A stretch of 64,000 nucleotides of DNA, taken from the NCBI RefSeq assembly GCF_011008845.1, contig NZ_JAAIWM010000003.1, positions 62,001 through 126,000 on the forward strand, read 5' to 3'. Below, piece after piece: positions 8,272-16,928 of this stretch. The first letter of the stretch is position 1. Every line of letters begins with the position of its first letter. The stretch comes from Bacillus mesophilus (GTDB lineage Bacteria; Bacillota; Bacilli; Bacillales; SA4). The position numbers and the translations under genes are program-made. The notes beneath the pieces were generated by a model that had not been told where the DNA came from, made no database searches, and was given only the letters and a program-made list of their open reading frames with translations.

Positions 8272-8677
8272 GAAAACGACTAAGACATTTATGCTTTTAG
8301 ATTGTATGAGCTCTTCTACATTTTTGGGGATGCTTCGTTTCCTGCAACAAGTGCAAATACAGGCGATATTACTGAGGAAGCAATTAATATTCCTGATTTC
8401 ACCTTTACAGGCTGTTATTGTAAAAATGTCCCTCCCTTTCTTAACTGCTCTCATTAATACTTCTGAACATCCTAGACAGGACAATTCACCACAAGAGAAG
8501 GAGGTTAAGTTTTCTTCTCTTGTTGTAGAAATCCTTACATACTGTTCATCATATCTAGCATATGGTTTCCAATAGAATTACCATATTGTTATAATTATTC
8601 CAATGTAAAATAATCCTTTTGTATACTGTTATTGTTATAAACAAACAATTAAAAAGACATTGGAAGGAGATGATTAC
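8272..8677. other. Unassigned region between lytH and the cation antiporter gene
   Basis: No convincing gene. Two long antisense open frames overlap here: plus 8270-8575, and minus 8233-8484. The minus frame would encode a cysteine-rich peptide with SCLGC and CICTCC motifs, but neither frame has a well placed ribosome binding site. An AAGGAGG at about 8499 on the plus strand has no ATG behind it. The region may be the eroded remnant of a gene. An AT-rich promoter zone for the downstream antiporter lies around 8600-8660. Confidence 0.35.
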
Positions 8678-9634
8678 ATGACGTATCTCATATTATTAAT
8701 AGGATTTGCTCTCTTAATTAAAGGCGCTGATTATTTTGTAGAAGGTGCTTCAAAGATCGCTCAAACTTTGAGAGTTTCACCAATGTTAATCGGCTTAACG
8801 ATCGTAGCCTTTGGAACAAGCGCTCCGGAAGCATCAGTCAGTTTTATTGCTGCTTTTGACGGAAACAGTGACGTAGCAATTGGAAATGTGGTTGGAAGCA
8901 ACATCTTTAATGCAACTTTCATTTTAGGAGTAACAGCAGTTGTCTTTCCTTTGGCAGTTCAGAGCGAGACAATTAGAAAAGAAATACCATTTGCTCTGCT
9001 GGCAGCCGTTTCGTTGATCGTTTTAATTAGTGATATTCAACTTCAATATTCAGACGTTAATATAATAACGAGAACTGAAGGAATCCTTTTACTATTATTC
9101 TTTGCTGTTTTTCTTTACTATGTATTTGAGATGGCAAGAAACAATCGGGACCAAACTGAAACGATTACTTCTGATACCGTCAATACATCATGGGTGAAAA
9201 ACCTTATATTTACTATTGGTGGACTTGTTGGAATTGTGGTAGGTGGTAGCCTTGTAGTCGAAAATAGTATTGAAATCGCTCTTTCACTCGGGATGAGTGA
9301 AACTCTAGTTGGCTTAACGATCGTTGCTGTAGGAACTTCGCTTCCTGAGTTGGTCACATCTATAACCGCTGCTATAAAAAAACAGACTGAGATTGCATTG
9401 GGTAACATTATTGGTAGTAACATCTTCAATATCTTTTTCATACTAGGAGCCTCAGCAACGATTCATCCATTAGCTGTTGATCCAAAGATATTTCTAGATA
9501 TGTGGCTTATGATCTTTGTTACATTTTTATTACTCATACTTTCAAGAACAAATCATAAAATCTCAAAGCTAGAAGGTGCTATTTTAGCCATTATCTACAT
9601 CATTTACGTTACCTATATTATTATCCGAAATTAA
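8678..9634 (+). CDS. Calcium/sodium antiporter, CaCA family (YrbG-like)
   Basis: This is a 318-residue integral membrane protein with about ten hydrophobic segments and the two inverted alpha-repeats of the Ca2+:cation antiporter superfamily. The first repeat reads FGTSAPEASVS followed by GNVVGSNIFN (about residues 45-85), the second VGTSLPELVTSITAA followed by GNIIGSNIFN (about 215-250). The paired acidic residues in SAPE and SLPE bind Ca2+/Na+. The start is ATG at 8678, 5 nt after GGAAGGAGATG; a TTG at 8660 overlaps that site. The gene stands alone between terminators. It likely exports Ca2+ in exchange for Na+ or H+. It is absent from this position in B. subtilis. Confidence 0.9.
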   Translation: MTYLILLIGFALLIKGADYFVEGASKIAQTLRVSPMLIGLTIVAFGTSAPEASVSFIAAFDGNSDVAIGNVVGSNIFNATFILGVTAVVFPLAVQSETIRKEIPFALLAAVSLIVLISDIQLQYSDVNIITRTEGILLLLFFAVFLYYVFEMARNNRDQTETITSDTVNTSWVKNLIFTIGGLVGIVVGGSLVVENSIEIALSLGMSETLVGLTIVAVGTSLPELVTSITAAIKKQTEIALGNIIGSNIFNIFFILGASATIHPLAVDPKIFLDMWLMIFVTFLLLILSRTNHKISKLEGAILAIIYIIYVTYIIIRN

Positions 9635-9682
9635 GCAACGTAAAGTACCTTCACCTAACAAATTTTTGTACGAACAAAGCAG

Positions 9683-9722
9683 AAAAAAAAAACGACAGGT
9701 GCCATCACCTGTCGTTTACTTT
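9683..9722. terminator. Bidirectional terminator between the antiporter and metS genes
   Basis: The stem ACGACAGGTG / CACCTGTCGT (9692-9701, 9706-9715) has a CCAT loop, with nine A on one side and a T-rich tract on the other. Confidence 0.9.
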
Positions 9723-9727
9723 TTTAT

Positions 9728-9835
9728 TTATCCATTCTGTTTCGCTTTCTTAACCGCATGAGTAATGCTCGCTGCCAAGCCACCCCAGATAATTACGATT
9801 CCTAAGACCATCATAAATACAGCACTTGCTCCCAT
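9728..9835 (-). CDS. metS: MetS-family small subunit of an NSS transporter
   Basis: This 35-residue single-span membrane peptide reads MGASAVFMMVLGIVIIWGGL and ends AVKKAKQNG. It matches the MetS-type small subunit that partners NSS methionine/alanine transporters, as in the Corynebacterium MetPS system. Its ATG overlaps the TAA of the transporter gene by one base (TAATG), so the two are translationally coupled. GGAGG lies upstream inside the end of the transporter gene. It is too short for most gene callers. Followed by the 9683-9722 terminator. Confidence 0.88.
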   Translation of the reverse strand: MGASAVFMMVLGIVIIWGGLAASITHAVKKAKQNG

Positions 9836-11355
9836 TATTTAGATACCTCCTTTTGATCTGGTACAGCTAACTTTTGCTTTTCCCATTTAAATAGAGAGAA
9901 CAAAATTCCTACGACAATCGCAAGACCCGCTACTACCCAACCAGAGGTCACTAGGAATGATAATGGATAACTACCATCACCGTAGTATGTTTCTGGATTT
10001 AAGTTCGTTCTGATATTATCAAACATCATATAGCCTAATACAACTGGAGTAATGACACCTAAGCAAATTCTCCACCAAGTACCAAGCATCATGTCAGAAA
10101 TTCCATTTGCATGTGATTGAAGATTTTTAAGCTCTCTGAAGATCCATGCGATTGCTACTACTTCAACTAAACCTGCTAACGTAATACCGAAGTTATTGAT
10201 GAAATAGTCCGCAACATCTAGGAAGTTTAGTCCGCCTCTTGTTGCAAAAAGAACGGAAACCAATGCCGCTAGACCTCCACCAATCATGACTGATTTTGCA
10301 CGCGATACATTAAATTTATCTTGGATACCAGCAATGAACGTTTCTACAATGGAAATTAATGAGGTCAATCCGGCAAGTACTAGTGAAGCAAAGAATAAGA
10401 AGCCGAAAAGTCCACTAAACGCTGGCATTTCATTGATTATTTGTGGGAATACAATAAACGCTAATCCTACACCTGAAGATGCAACTTCTGATACCGGCTG
10501 ATTAAGTTGCACTGCCATGAATCCTAATGCACTGAATACCCCAATACCAGCAAGAAGTTCAAAGGATGAATTCCCAAAACCAGTAATAAATGCATTATTT
10601 GTAATATCCGATTTCTTTGGTAAATAACTAGAATAAGTAATCATGATAGCGAAAGCAATTGATAAACTAAAGAAAATTTGTCCATATGCAGCTACCCATA
10701 CTTTACCATCCATAATTTTACTCCAGTCTGGAGTAAAGAATGCATTTAAACCTTCAGCTGCACCATCTAAAGTAACGGCACGAAGCACCACGATTAAGAA
10801 TAGAACAATTAACAAAGGAATACATACTCGGTTAATCATTTCAATTCCTTTTTTAACACCTTTGAATAATACCCCTAACGTAATAGCCCAAACAATAAGT
10901 AATGGTATGAATACTCCAGGTACTAATCCTCCTAATTCACCAGGAGCTGCTACTTGAAGATACTCACCAATTAAGAAACCAGCTGTATCTGTTCCCCAAT
11001 TTTGATTAAATGAAAATACAGAGTAAGACATAGCCCATGCAATTATAACTGGGTAATAACAAGCGATGACGAATGAGATTGCAACTTGCCACCAGCCAAT
11101 CCATTCTGCTTTTTTGTTTAATCTTGCAAGTGAAAGTGGCGCGGACCCACGATACTTATGACCTAGTGTAAATTCTAGAATTAATAGTGGAATACCCGCT
11201 GTTAAAAGTGCAAACAAGTATGGAAGAAAGAATGCTCCTCCACCATTATCATAAGCGACATACGGGAATCTCCAAATGTTTCCCAAACCTACTGCAGAAC
11301 CGACAGCTGCCAAAATAAAACCTGCTCTCGTTCCCCATTGAGGGCGATTATCCAT
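9835..11355 (-). CDS. Neurotransmitter:sodium symporter family transporter (MetP-like)
   Basis: This 506-residue protein has about twelve transmembrane helices and is an NSS/SNF family Na+-coupled amino acid importer. The first helix carries the signature GSAVGLGNIWRFPYVAYDNGGGAF near residues 16-40, which forms the Na1/Na2 and substrate sites in LeuT-like proteins. Coupling to the small MetS-like gene suggests methionine and/or alanine as substrate, the known cargo of Corynebacterium MetPS; this is inference. The ATG at 11355 follows ACAGGAGG. No riboswitch is visible upstream, unlike the other methionine genes in the window. Confidence 0.9.
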   Translation of the reverse strand: MDNRPQWGTRAGFILAAVGSAVGLGNIWRFPYVAYDNGGGAFFLPYLFALLTAGIPLLILEFTLGHKYRGSAPLSLARLNKKAEWIGWWQVAISFVIACYYPVIIAWAMSYSVFSFNQNWGTDTAGFLIGEYLQVAAPGELGGLVPGVFIPLLIVWAITLGVLFKGVKKGIEMINRVCIPLLIVLFLIVVLRAVTLDGAAEGLNAFFTPDWSKIMDGKVWVAAYGQIFFSLSIAFAIMITYSSYLPKKSDITNNAFITGFGNSSFELLAGIGVFSALGFMAVQLNQPVSEVASSGVGLAFIVFPQIINEMPAFSGLFGFLFFASLVLAGLTSLISIVETFIAGIQDKFNVSRAKSVMIGGGLAALVSVLFATRGGLNFLDVADYFINNFGITLAGLVEVVAIAWIFRELKNLQSHANGISDMMLGTWWRICLGVITPVVLGYMMFDNIRTNLNPETYYGDGSYPLSFLVTSGWVVAGLAIVVGILFSLFKWEKQKLAVPDQKEVSK

Positions 11356-11635
11356 CTACAAAACCTCCTGTTTTTTTACCTATATCCCGCTTATATTCCG
11401 GAAAAAGGTAATTTAAATTTTCTGATTATTAATTTATATCATAAAAATTGGACAATATGCTAGACTTTTTTTTATTGTGCCTAATAAATATTTTCATCAC
11501 TATCTTGAAAAACTAAAACTAGTTAAGTGTGATTTGCTAAAAGTTATAACCGTTTACTGTCTTAATATATAGCAATAATTCTGTTTTTTCTGGTCATCGA
11601 TGGTTTAGTCTGTTAACAATGAGGAGGTTTTAGAT

Positions 11636-11770
11636 ATGAAAGAAAAAAATTTGACCAACGACACTAAAGAGTCTTCTGAAATTTGTGAGTCCATCACTGA
11701 AGATCGTTATTTTTGGAACGAGCTCCATATTATCGTTGAAGATGGAGTGAATGCAAGTAAAGATGAGTAA
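11636..11770 (+). CDS. 44-residue acidic protein, unknown
   Basis: A short open frame encodes MKEKNLTNDTKESSEICESI and ends DGVNASKDE. It is preceded by a strong GAGGAGG 8 nt from the ATG and followed 3 nt after the stop by a strong terminator hairpin, so it has the layout of a real monocistronic gene. It is acidic, has a single Cys and no hydrophobic stretch. I do not recognise a family. It is easily missed because of its size. Confidence 0.65.
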   Translation: MKEKNLTNDTKESSEICESITEDRYFWNELHIIVEDGVNASKDE

Positions 11771-11773
11771 ACA

Positions 11774-11804
11774 GAAAAAGGCAGACAAAATTGTCTGCCT
11801 TTTT
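11774..11804 (+). terminator. Terminator of the 44-residue protein gene
   Basis: GAAAAAGGCAGACAA pairs with TTGTCTGCCTTTTTC with an AA-type loop, followed by T-rich sequence. It can also end yunB transcription weakly on the other strand. Confidence 0.88.
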
Positions 11805-11834
11805 CTATGTGATTTTAAGAATTTTTTATAAATG

Positions 11835-12599
11835 TTAATTTGAGATATCAATCGATGGATCAACTCCATCACCGCCATTCCAAAAGTCTGGTACATCTCC
11901 AGGGAGCATGACTCTGCCAATCGGAATAACATTTTTTAATTGATGTACATCCGTAGCGAATGGAACAATGACTTGAACATTTACGATAATCTCTAGAGAT
12001 ACCTTTATTAGAACATTATTAATTCCAACTTCTTCTTCTTCATGAATAATATTTGTACTAGTTGACCCTACTGTTGCGAACTTAACAGGAATCTTGGGCC
12101 CTAGGTTACCTAAAATAGCCACACCAGTTGCAATACCCACTGGGATTTCGCGGATTATTCCATTAGCGAGGGCTTCCTCATTTTCTAAAATTTCAATATC
12201 TGATAAGATACCAAGTTCCTTTAACTTCCCCTGTTCGGCAAGCTCTAAGTTTTGCTGAACAAGATTAGTTGTTTCAGAAGTAATTCTGTTAACCATGGCG
12301 GTATTCTCACTAACCATAGTTATATCTCCACTTCCATTTTCTTTTGTAATCCAAAGTTTCTCTACATCTATTCCTTCGACTACTTTTTGATTGACTGCTT
12401 TATTAATAGCAAGTGTAGCAATTTCTTCCGTTTCAACTCTTGCATATTCTCTTAATGCAGGCTCTATCCCTTTGTTTAAGATTAAGACACCAAATGCAGT
12501 TGAAAACATGAACATGACAAATGTAAGTAAGAAAACATAACGAAAAGGTAGTGGACCTTTTCCTTTTCGCGGTGGGTTAATTCCACGAAACTTTGCCAA
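11835..12599 (-). CDS. yunB: Sporulation protein YunB
   Basis: This 254-residue protein equals B. subtilis YunB in length. It has a basic N-terminus (GINPPRKGKGPLPFRYVF), one transmembrane helix at about residues 25-45 (VFLLTFVMFMFSTAFGVLIL) and an extracytoplasmic domain predicted to face the space between forespore and mother-cell membranes. The C-terminal half carries the conserved EIPVGIATG, LGPKIPVKFATVG and VNVQVIVPFATDV segments. The start is TTG at 12599, 7 nt after AAGGGGGG. YunB is needed for efficient spore formation; its biochemical role is unknown. It is monocistronic here. Confidence 0.92.
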   Translation of the reverse strand: MAKFRGINPPRKGKGPLPFRYVFLLTFVMFMFSTAFGVLILNKGIEPALREYARVETEEIATLAINKAVNQKVVEGIDVEKLWITKENGSGDITMVSENTAMVNRITSETTNLVQQNLELAEQGKLKELGILSDIEILENEEALANGIIREIPVGIATGVAILGNLGPKIPVKFATVGSTSTNIIHEEEEVGINNVLIKVSLEIIVNVQVIVPFATDVHQLKNVIPIGRVMLPGDVPDFWNGGDGVDPSIDISN

Positions 12600-12711
12600 G
12601 CTGATCCCCCCTTACAAGCTAATGTATGCAGGAGATGTACAAGATAAGCCATATTTTCCCTATAAAATTTTTGAGGCTAGACCTTCTAAAATCAATACTT
12701 TATCTAAATAG

Positions 12712-12738
12712 AAAAAAAGACCAAAATTCATTTGGTCT
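12712..12738 (-). terminator. Terminator of the HD-GYP gene
   Basis: The stem AGACCAAA / TTTGGTCT (12718-12738) is followed on the minus strand by six T. It lies about 20 nt beyond the stop of the HD-GYP gene. Confidence 0.82.
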
Positions 12739-12760
12739 CAAATTGTTTATAAAATATATA

Positions 12761-13876
12761 TTAGATTTTTTCCTCATCCCCAGTTAACTGATCCGAAACT
12801 AAGCTACATTTAACAATCATCAAGTCCAGTTCTTTTGTCAGATCAACTTCATAAGAATCTACGATCACGTTTTCTTCTTCTAAAATACGAATAACTGGAC
12901 GGTCACAGTATCCAGTATTTTGTCTTGCTACTACACCTGTTCTTCCATCATGTAGAGTTACCGTTAGCCCTTCTGGATAGACAACAATTGCTCTCCGAAA
13001 TGCATTTATAATCTCTACGTCAAATAGTTTTCCTGCACCAGCATAGAGAATCTCGAGTCCCTCATGTGGAAGCATGGCAGGACGGTAAGAACGATTGGAG
13101 GTTACCGCATCAAACACATCTGCGACAGCGAGAATCTTCCCAAACAGATGAATGTCAGGACCCTTAACTCCTCTTGGATATCCAGACCCATCTAACCTCT
13201 CATGATGCAATAGAGCACAATGCGCAGCCGTCAAAGATATAGTAGGAATGTTTTTAATAAGCTCATAGCCGTAAAAAGAATGTTTTTTCATCTCTTGGAA
13301 TTCATCTTCCGTTAGTCTTCCGGGCTTTGATAAGATGTCAGCAGGAATCATCATCTTTCCTACATCATGTAGAAGGGCACCAAGTCCTAATGCCTCTAGC
13401 TGTTTTTCTTTTAGCTTTAACTCCATCCCAATCTTTAACGAGTATAAGGTCACATTAAAGGAGTGTGAAAAAATATAATGATCATAAATCATAACCTCGG
13501 ATAATAAAGAAAGCAACTCTTTACTTCCCTTTAGCTCAGATAGTACCGAGTGAATAACTCCCTTAAACTCCTTTGTTGATTTTTCAAGTATATAGGCATG
13601 CTCGATTGGTTTACCCGACTTTATTTGTTTGAATGTATTCTCAATTGATTTGATGGACTTGTTATGTATCTTGTCCGAAACTGTATTTTTAGATTTAATA
13701 TCCTTCGTTCGTCGATCTGCAATATACAAAAAAGTAATGCCGAGCTCTTGTAAGCGTCGAATCATTCCACTAGTTAATGGTATACCTTGATTTATCAGTA
13801 TGTTCCCTTTTTCGTTAAAAACAGCTTTGTCCAAAATCATTCCGGGCTTTAAGTATTTCGTTGATACTAAACGCAT
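12761..13876 (-). CDS. HD-GYP domain protein (predicted c-di-GMP phosphodiesterase)
   Basis: This is a 371-residue protein. The N-terminal region (about 1-60, YLKPGMILDKAVFNEKGNILINQG) is a DUF3391-like module often found before HD-GYP domains. The HD-GYP domain spans about 110-310 with the HDVGKMMIP diad, HSFYGYELI and the HHERLDGSGYPRG signature. A C-terminal segment (VTLHDGRTGVVARQN) is a small beta domain common in this family. The start is ATG at 13876, 7 nt after AAGGGGT; an ATG 10 codons upstream has no ribosome binding site. Together with the EAL protein at 2344 the window has two predicted c-di-GMP hydrolases and no active diguanylate cyclase. It is inserted between yunB and yunC relative to B. 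subtilis. Confidence 0.9.
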   Translation of the reverse strand: MRLVSTKYLKPGMILDKAVFNEKGNILINQGIPLTSGMIRRLQELGITFLYIADRRTKDIKSKNTVSDKIHNKSIKSIENTFKQIKSGKPIEHAYILEKSTKEFKGVIHSVLSELKGSKELLSLLSEVMIYDHYIFSHSFNVTLYSLKIGMELKLKEKQLEALGLGALLHDVGKMMIPADILSKPGRLTEDEFQEMKKHSFYGYELIKNIPTISLTAAHCALLHHERLDGSGYPRGVKGPDIHLFGKILAVADVFDAVTSNRSYRPAMLPHEGLEILYAGAGKLFDVEIINAFRRAIVVYPEGLTVTLHDGRTGVVARQNTGYCDRPVIRILEEENVIVDSYEVDLTKELDLMIVKCSLVSDQLTGDEEKI

Positions 13877-13980
13877 TAGCCTACCCCTTATTCTCCGCAA
13901 ATCCATAATATTAGTATAGTATATACCAACTTTACAAGGAAATAGAAATTTTTACTTAAAATCCTTTATATACACAGCAG

Positions 13981-14010
13981 AACCTGCCAATATCGTATTG
14001 GCAGGTTTTT
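13981..14010 (+). terminator. Terminator-like hairpin downstream of yunC, T run on the plus strand
   Basis: A perfect 12-bp stem AACCTGCCAATA / TATTGGCAGGTT (13981-13992, 13996-14007) has a TCG loop. The T run is on the plus strand, although both flanking genes are on the minus strand. It may still end yunC transcription weakly, or terminate an antisense transcript. Confidence 0.6.
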
Positions 14011-14036
14011 ATATGAACTACTTTAATCTCTATTAT

Positions 14037-14339
14037 TTAAAGCATTTTAATTAAAGCTTCTCTACCGATGGTGCCTACAGAAATGCCGAGGTTCTCCGCT
14101 TCATGTGTTACCGATTCAAGAGGAGCATCTAGAAGTTGTTCAATTGTTCTAACCCCAACTGCTCTTCCTGCAATGATACCACGGTCCTTTAGCTTCTCAT
14201 TTAGCAAGCCAACATCCAAAGCACCACACATAATATAGCCTTTTTCTGTTGTAACGGCCATAAAATTAGTTTTAGGAAGTTTTACAGTAATAGCCGTGAA
14301 CTGATGTCCATCGATTATAATTGGTGTCATCGTTACCAT
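14037..14339 (-). CDS. yunC: YunC family protein (DUF1805)
   Basis: This 100-residue DUF1805 protein contains KLPKTNFMAVTTEKGYIMCGALDVGLLNEKLKDRG, with the conserved CGALD segment, and GRAVGVRTIEQLLDAPL. The family has a small alpha/beta fold of unknown function, found in Bacilli and archaea. The ATG at 14339 follows AAAGGGGTG. It is the third gene of a yunE-yunD-yunC run on the minus strand, 60 bp after yunD, as in B. subtilis. Confidence 0.88.
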   Translation of the reverse strand: MVTMTPIIIDGHQFTAITVKLPKTNFMAVTTEKGYIMCGALDVGLLNEKLKDRGIIAGRAVGVRTIEQLLDAPLESVTHEAENLGISVGTIGREALIKML

Positions 14340-14399
14340 TATTCACACCCCTTTCCTCCATATCAATTTATGATGAAGGAAAGAAAACCGTTCATAGTT

Positions 14400-15791
14400 C
14401 TATGTGTTTTTTAATAATTTCCACTGTAATAGATCTCTCAGCATTTCTGGAAGGTAATATTGCTTTTCCTTAGAATGAGAAATCTCTGGATACAACCCTC
14501 CAAAAGTAAACATATCAAGTGTCGCAACTATATATTCTCGCTCAGGGTTTATCGCCTCACCATTGACTAAAATTGAGGTAACATGTGGAAGCCCGTCAGC
14601 CATAACTACAGTTTCCACCTCAACACCTGCATACACCATTTTACCGAGTACTTTTCCTCGGAAACCAAACCCTTTCATCTTTAACTGTTCCATTCTCGGA
14701 GTCGCTGCTTGAAGAATTACTTCTTTCAACTGATCTCCTTTAAGATGTACCTTACAGGGGTTGATTGGATGAGGACAAATGCGGTGTAGGTCCCCTAGCG
14801 TTACTTTTCCTCTAGGTAAGGAATCTAATAAAACGCCCGCATTAATCATACCAATTTCACCCTCACACCATTCCCGGATAGCCTCAGCTAACAAATTAGC
14901 TAAGGTCGAGGGTTTATACCATTCTACCTCTAAAGGGGAGTCAATATAGGCGACTTCTTTACTAAGCACTCTAGAAGCCCTCTCTGCCTCCTCCTGTAGT
15001 GTCGAAAGAGTTTCATAACATTCTTCTTGGCCTTCTATTGAGACCACTTTAGGCTCAATGCTACTGATTTTATTAGCGGTTGTATCAATAGTGAGCTTAA
15101 CATACCCTACATTCATGCCAAATTTCCCAGCACCACAAAGGATTGTATTTTCAACTTCTTCTCCATCTGGAAGTAGGTGATGAGTATGAGCCCCTAATAT
15201 AAGATCAACGCCTTCAACTTCTCTAGCAATTCGCTCGTCATCATTAATACCAAGGTGAGAAAGTAAAATGATACAATCTGCGCCCTGCTGCTTAACCTCC
15301 TGAATTAGTGAAGGTACTATTTCGAAGGGAGAGACTACATCCCAACCAAGAAGTTGATAAAATTTTTGAAAAGGAACCGTAAGACCAATGAGACCTATGT
15401 TGATGCCAGCTGATGATTTGTGTATTGAATATGGTTTAACCCAAGAAGGAGTTCGCCCATTTTGTTCAAATAAATTTGAAACTAGAACTGAAAAATTTGC
15501 TTCTGAATATAAGGAGTCTAACTGATCCTTTGATAAAGTAATCCCCTCATTATTACCAATGGTTGCATAGTTATATCCTAACTCATTCATTAATCGAACA
15601 TTAGCCTTACCGAGCGTTGCTTCTGTAATAGGATGAAAGCGATCCATATGGTCCCCAATATCTAATACAATCATCTCCTCTTGTTCACGTTGATGCACTT
15701 CTCTTCTCTGCTTAATATAACTCACAACTTTAGGCCAATTTTCAAAATGACTATGTAAGTCATTAATATGGTATAGATGAATATGTTTCAT
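14400..15791 (-). CDS. yunD: 5'-nucleotidase-family metallophosphoesterase YunD
   Basis: This 463-residue cytosolic protein has two domains. The N-terminal calcineurin-like metallophosphatase (about 1-250) carries HLYHINDLHSHFE, DIGDHMDRFHP, GNNEG, LLSHLG and GAHTHH, which are the dinuclear metal ligands. The C-terminal 5'-nucleotidase domain (about 275-450) binds substrate. There is no signal peptide, in contrast to secreted UshA, so it acts inside the cell on nucleotides or sugar nucleotides. The ATG at 15791 follows GAGGTG. It lies 16 bp downstream of yunE. Confidence 0.9.
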   Translation of the reverse strand: MKHIHLYHINDLHSHFENWPKVVSYIKQRREVHQREQEEMIVLDIGDHMDRFHPITEATLGKANVRLMNELGYNYATIGNNEGITLSKDQLDSLYSEANFSVLVSNLFEQNGRTPSWVKPYSIHKSSAGINIGLIGLTVPFQKFYQLLGWDVVSPFEIVPSLIQEVKQQGADCIILLSHLGINDDERIAREVEGVDLILGAHTHHLLPDGEEVENTILCGAGKFGMNVGYVKLTIDTTANKISSIEPKVVSIEGQEECYETLSTLQEEAERASRVLSKEVAYIDSPLEVEWYKPSTLANLLAEAIREWCEGEIGMINAGVLLDSLPRGKVTLGDLHRICPHPINPCKVHLKGDQLKEVILQAATPRMEQLKMKGFGFRGKVLGKMVYAGVEVETVVMADGLPHVTSILVNGEAINPEREYIVATLDMFTFGGLYPEISHSKEKQYYLPEMLRDLLQWKLLKNT

Positions 15792-15807
15792 GTTTACACC
15801 TCAACTA

Positions 15808-16629
15808 TTATAGAAGACCATCTATAATCATTCTCAATCCAAAAATAAATAAAAACAATCTTAGTAATCGTACGACAGTAACTGGTTTTAATCTTGTGTT
15901 AATATAGACCCCGATCTTTGCTCCTAGATATGCACCTGGAACTAGCATAATTGTTAAGAGCCAGTCAATATTCCCAAGAAACAGATGTGTTAATGAACTT
16001 GTGAAAGAGGAAAGTAAAATCATGAACATCGAGGTTGCTACGGCTATATGTGGTGGAAACCTGAACAGTAATAGCATCGCAGGTACCATTAGAGCACCTC
16101 CGCCAATCCCAAATATTCCAGATGTAAAACCTACCACAAAAGAGATGAAAACTGCTAACGGCAAATGGTATCCATACTCATAAGTAGTTCCATCGCGATC
16201 AATATATACTTTTTTTAAGCTATTACTATTGGAGGATCGTGTAATAGGACTTAATCGATTTTGCATAAAAAGAAGAAAAGAAATGAGGATAATAAAAAGG
16301 CCAAAATATAATGAAAATGTTGTGGCATTTAAATATCCATTCACCCATGACCCAAACACTCCACCTGGTCCACTGCCTATAAAAAACAGGAGACCGCTTT
16401 TTATATCCACATTACCCTTTTTATAATAACTAAGAGTAGAAGATAAACCAGTCGCTATTACCGCTACCAAAGAGGTACCTACGGCTAGTTGAGGTGTCAT
16501 ATCACCAATTAACCCGTAGCTTCCTAGGTATAGTAATGCAGGGACAACGATTACTCCACCACCTAGTCCCATCAGACTTCCAATAATTCCTCCAACAAGT
16601 CCTACTATAAACAATATGAACCATTCCAT
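15808..16629 (-). CDS. yunE: TauE/SafE-family anion permease YunE
   Basis: This 273-residue membrane protein has about eight helices and duplicated TauE/SafE motifs: GIIGSLMGLGGGVIVVPALL near residue 14 and GFTSGIFGIGGGALMVPAMLL near residue 167. The family exports sulfite, sulfoacetate or other sulfur or organic anions. The ATG at 16629 follows AAGGACGG. It heads the yunEDC run. Its proximity to sulfur genes further along may be coincidental since the order is conserved in B. subtilis. Confidence 0.88.
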   Translation of the reverse strand: MEWFILFIVGLVGGIIGSLMGLGGGVIVVPALLYLGSYGLIGDMTPQLAVGTSLVAVIATGLSSTLSYYKKGNVDIKSGLLFFIGSGPGGVFGSWVNGYLNATTFSLYFGLFIILISFLLFMQNRLSPITRSSNSNSLKKVYIDRDGTTYEYGYHLPLAVFISFVVGFTSGIFGIGGGALMVPAMLLLFRFPPHIAVATSMFMILLSSFTSSLTHLFLGNIDWLLTIMLVPGAYLGAKIGVYINTRLKPVTVVRLLRLFLFIFGLRMIIDGLL

Positions 16630-16734
16630 ATATTAAACCGTCCTTAGAAAGAATTAGCAAGTGCTTCCTTGGAGGAAGGCGATTGCTTAGTCTTTTATGC
16701 GTTAGAGAAGTTAATACTTATCCTATTAACTAAA

Positions 16735-16925
16735 GGCTCTTTTCTAAAAAATTGTTGCTTTTCAATCACATATGTCCAAGAATTCTCCTTTTTTATCTGT
16801 AAAATCGAGTTTTACTAGTTAGAAAAGAGCAACTTTCTCTATTTAAAGCACGGGACAATGTACTACCAAGTAAAAATCCGGATTTTAGGATTTTTACGAA
16901 AGCAACAATCTATACGAAAATAGCC
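16735..16925. mobile_element. 191-bp MITE with ISL3-like ends and 8-bp target duplication
   Basis: Imperfect 27-bp terminal inverted repeats lie at 16735-16761 and 16899-16925. The left end begins GGCTCTTTTC and the right end, read inward, begins GGCTATTTTC; both contain ATTGTTGCTTT. The element is flanked by the direct repeat TAACTAAA (16727-16734 and 16926-16933). There is no coding capacity. Termini of the GGCTCTTT type and 8-bp duplications are known for the ISL3 family, so this is probably a non-autonomous ISL3-type MITE. The right duplication contains the yunF stop codon, so insertion took place at the very end of yunF without damaging it. Confidence 0.85.
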
Positions 16926-16928
16926 TAA

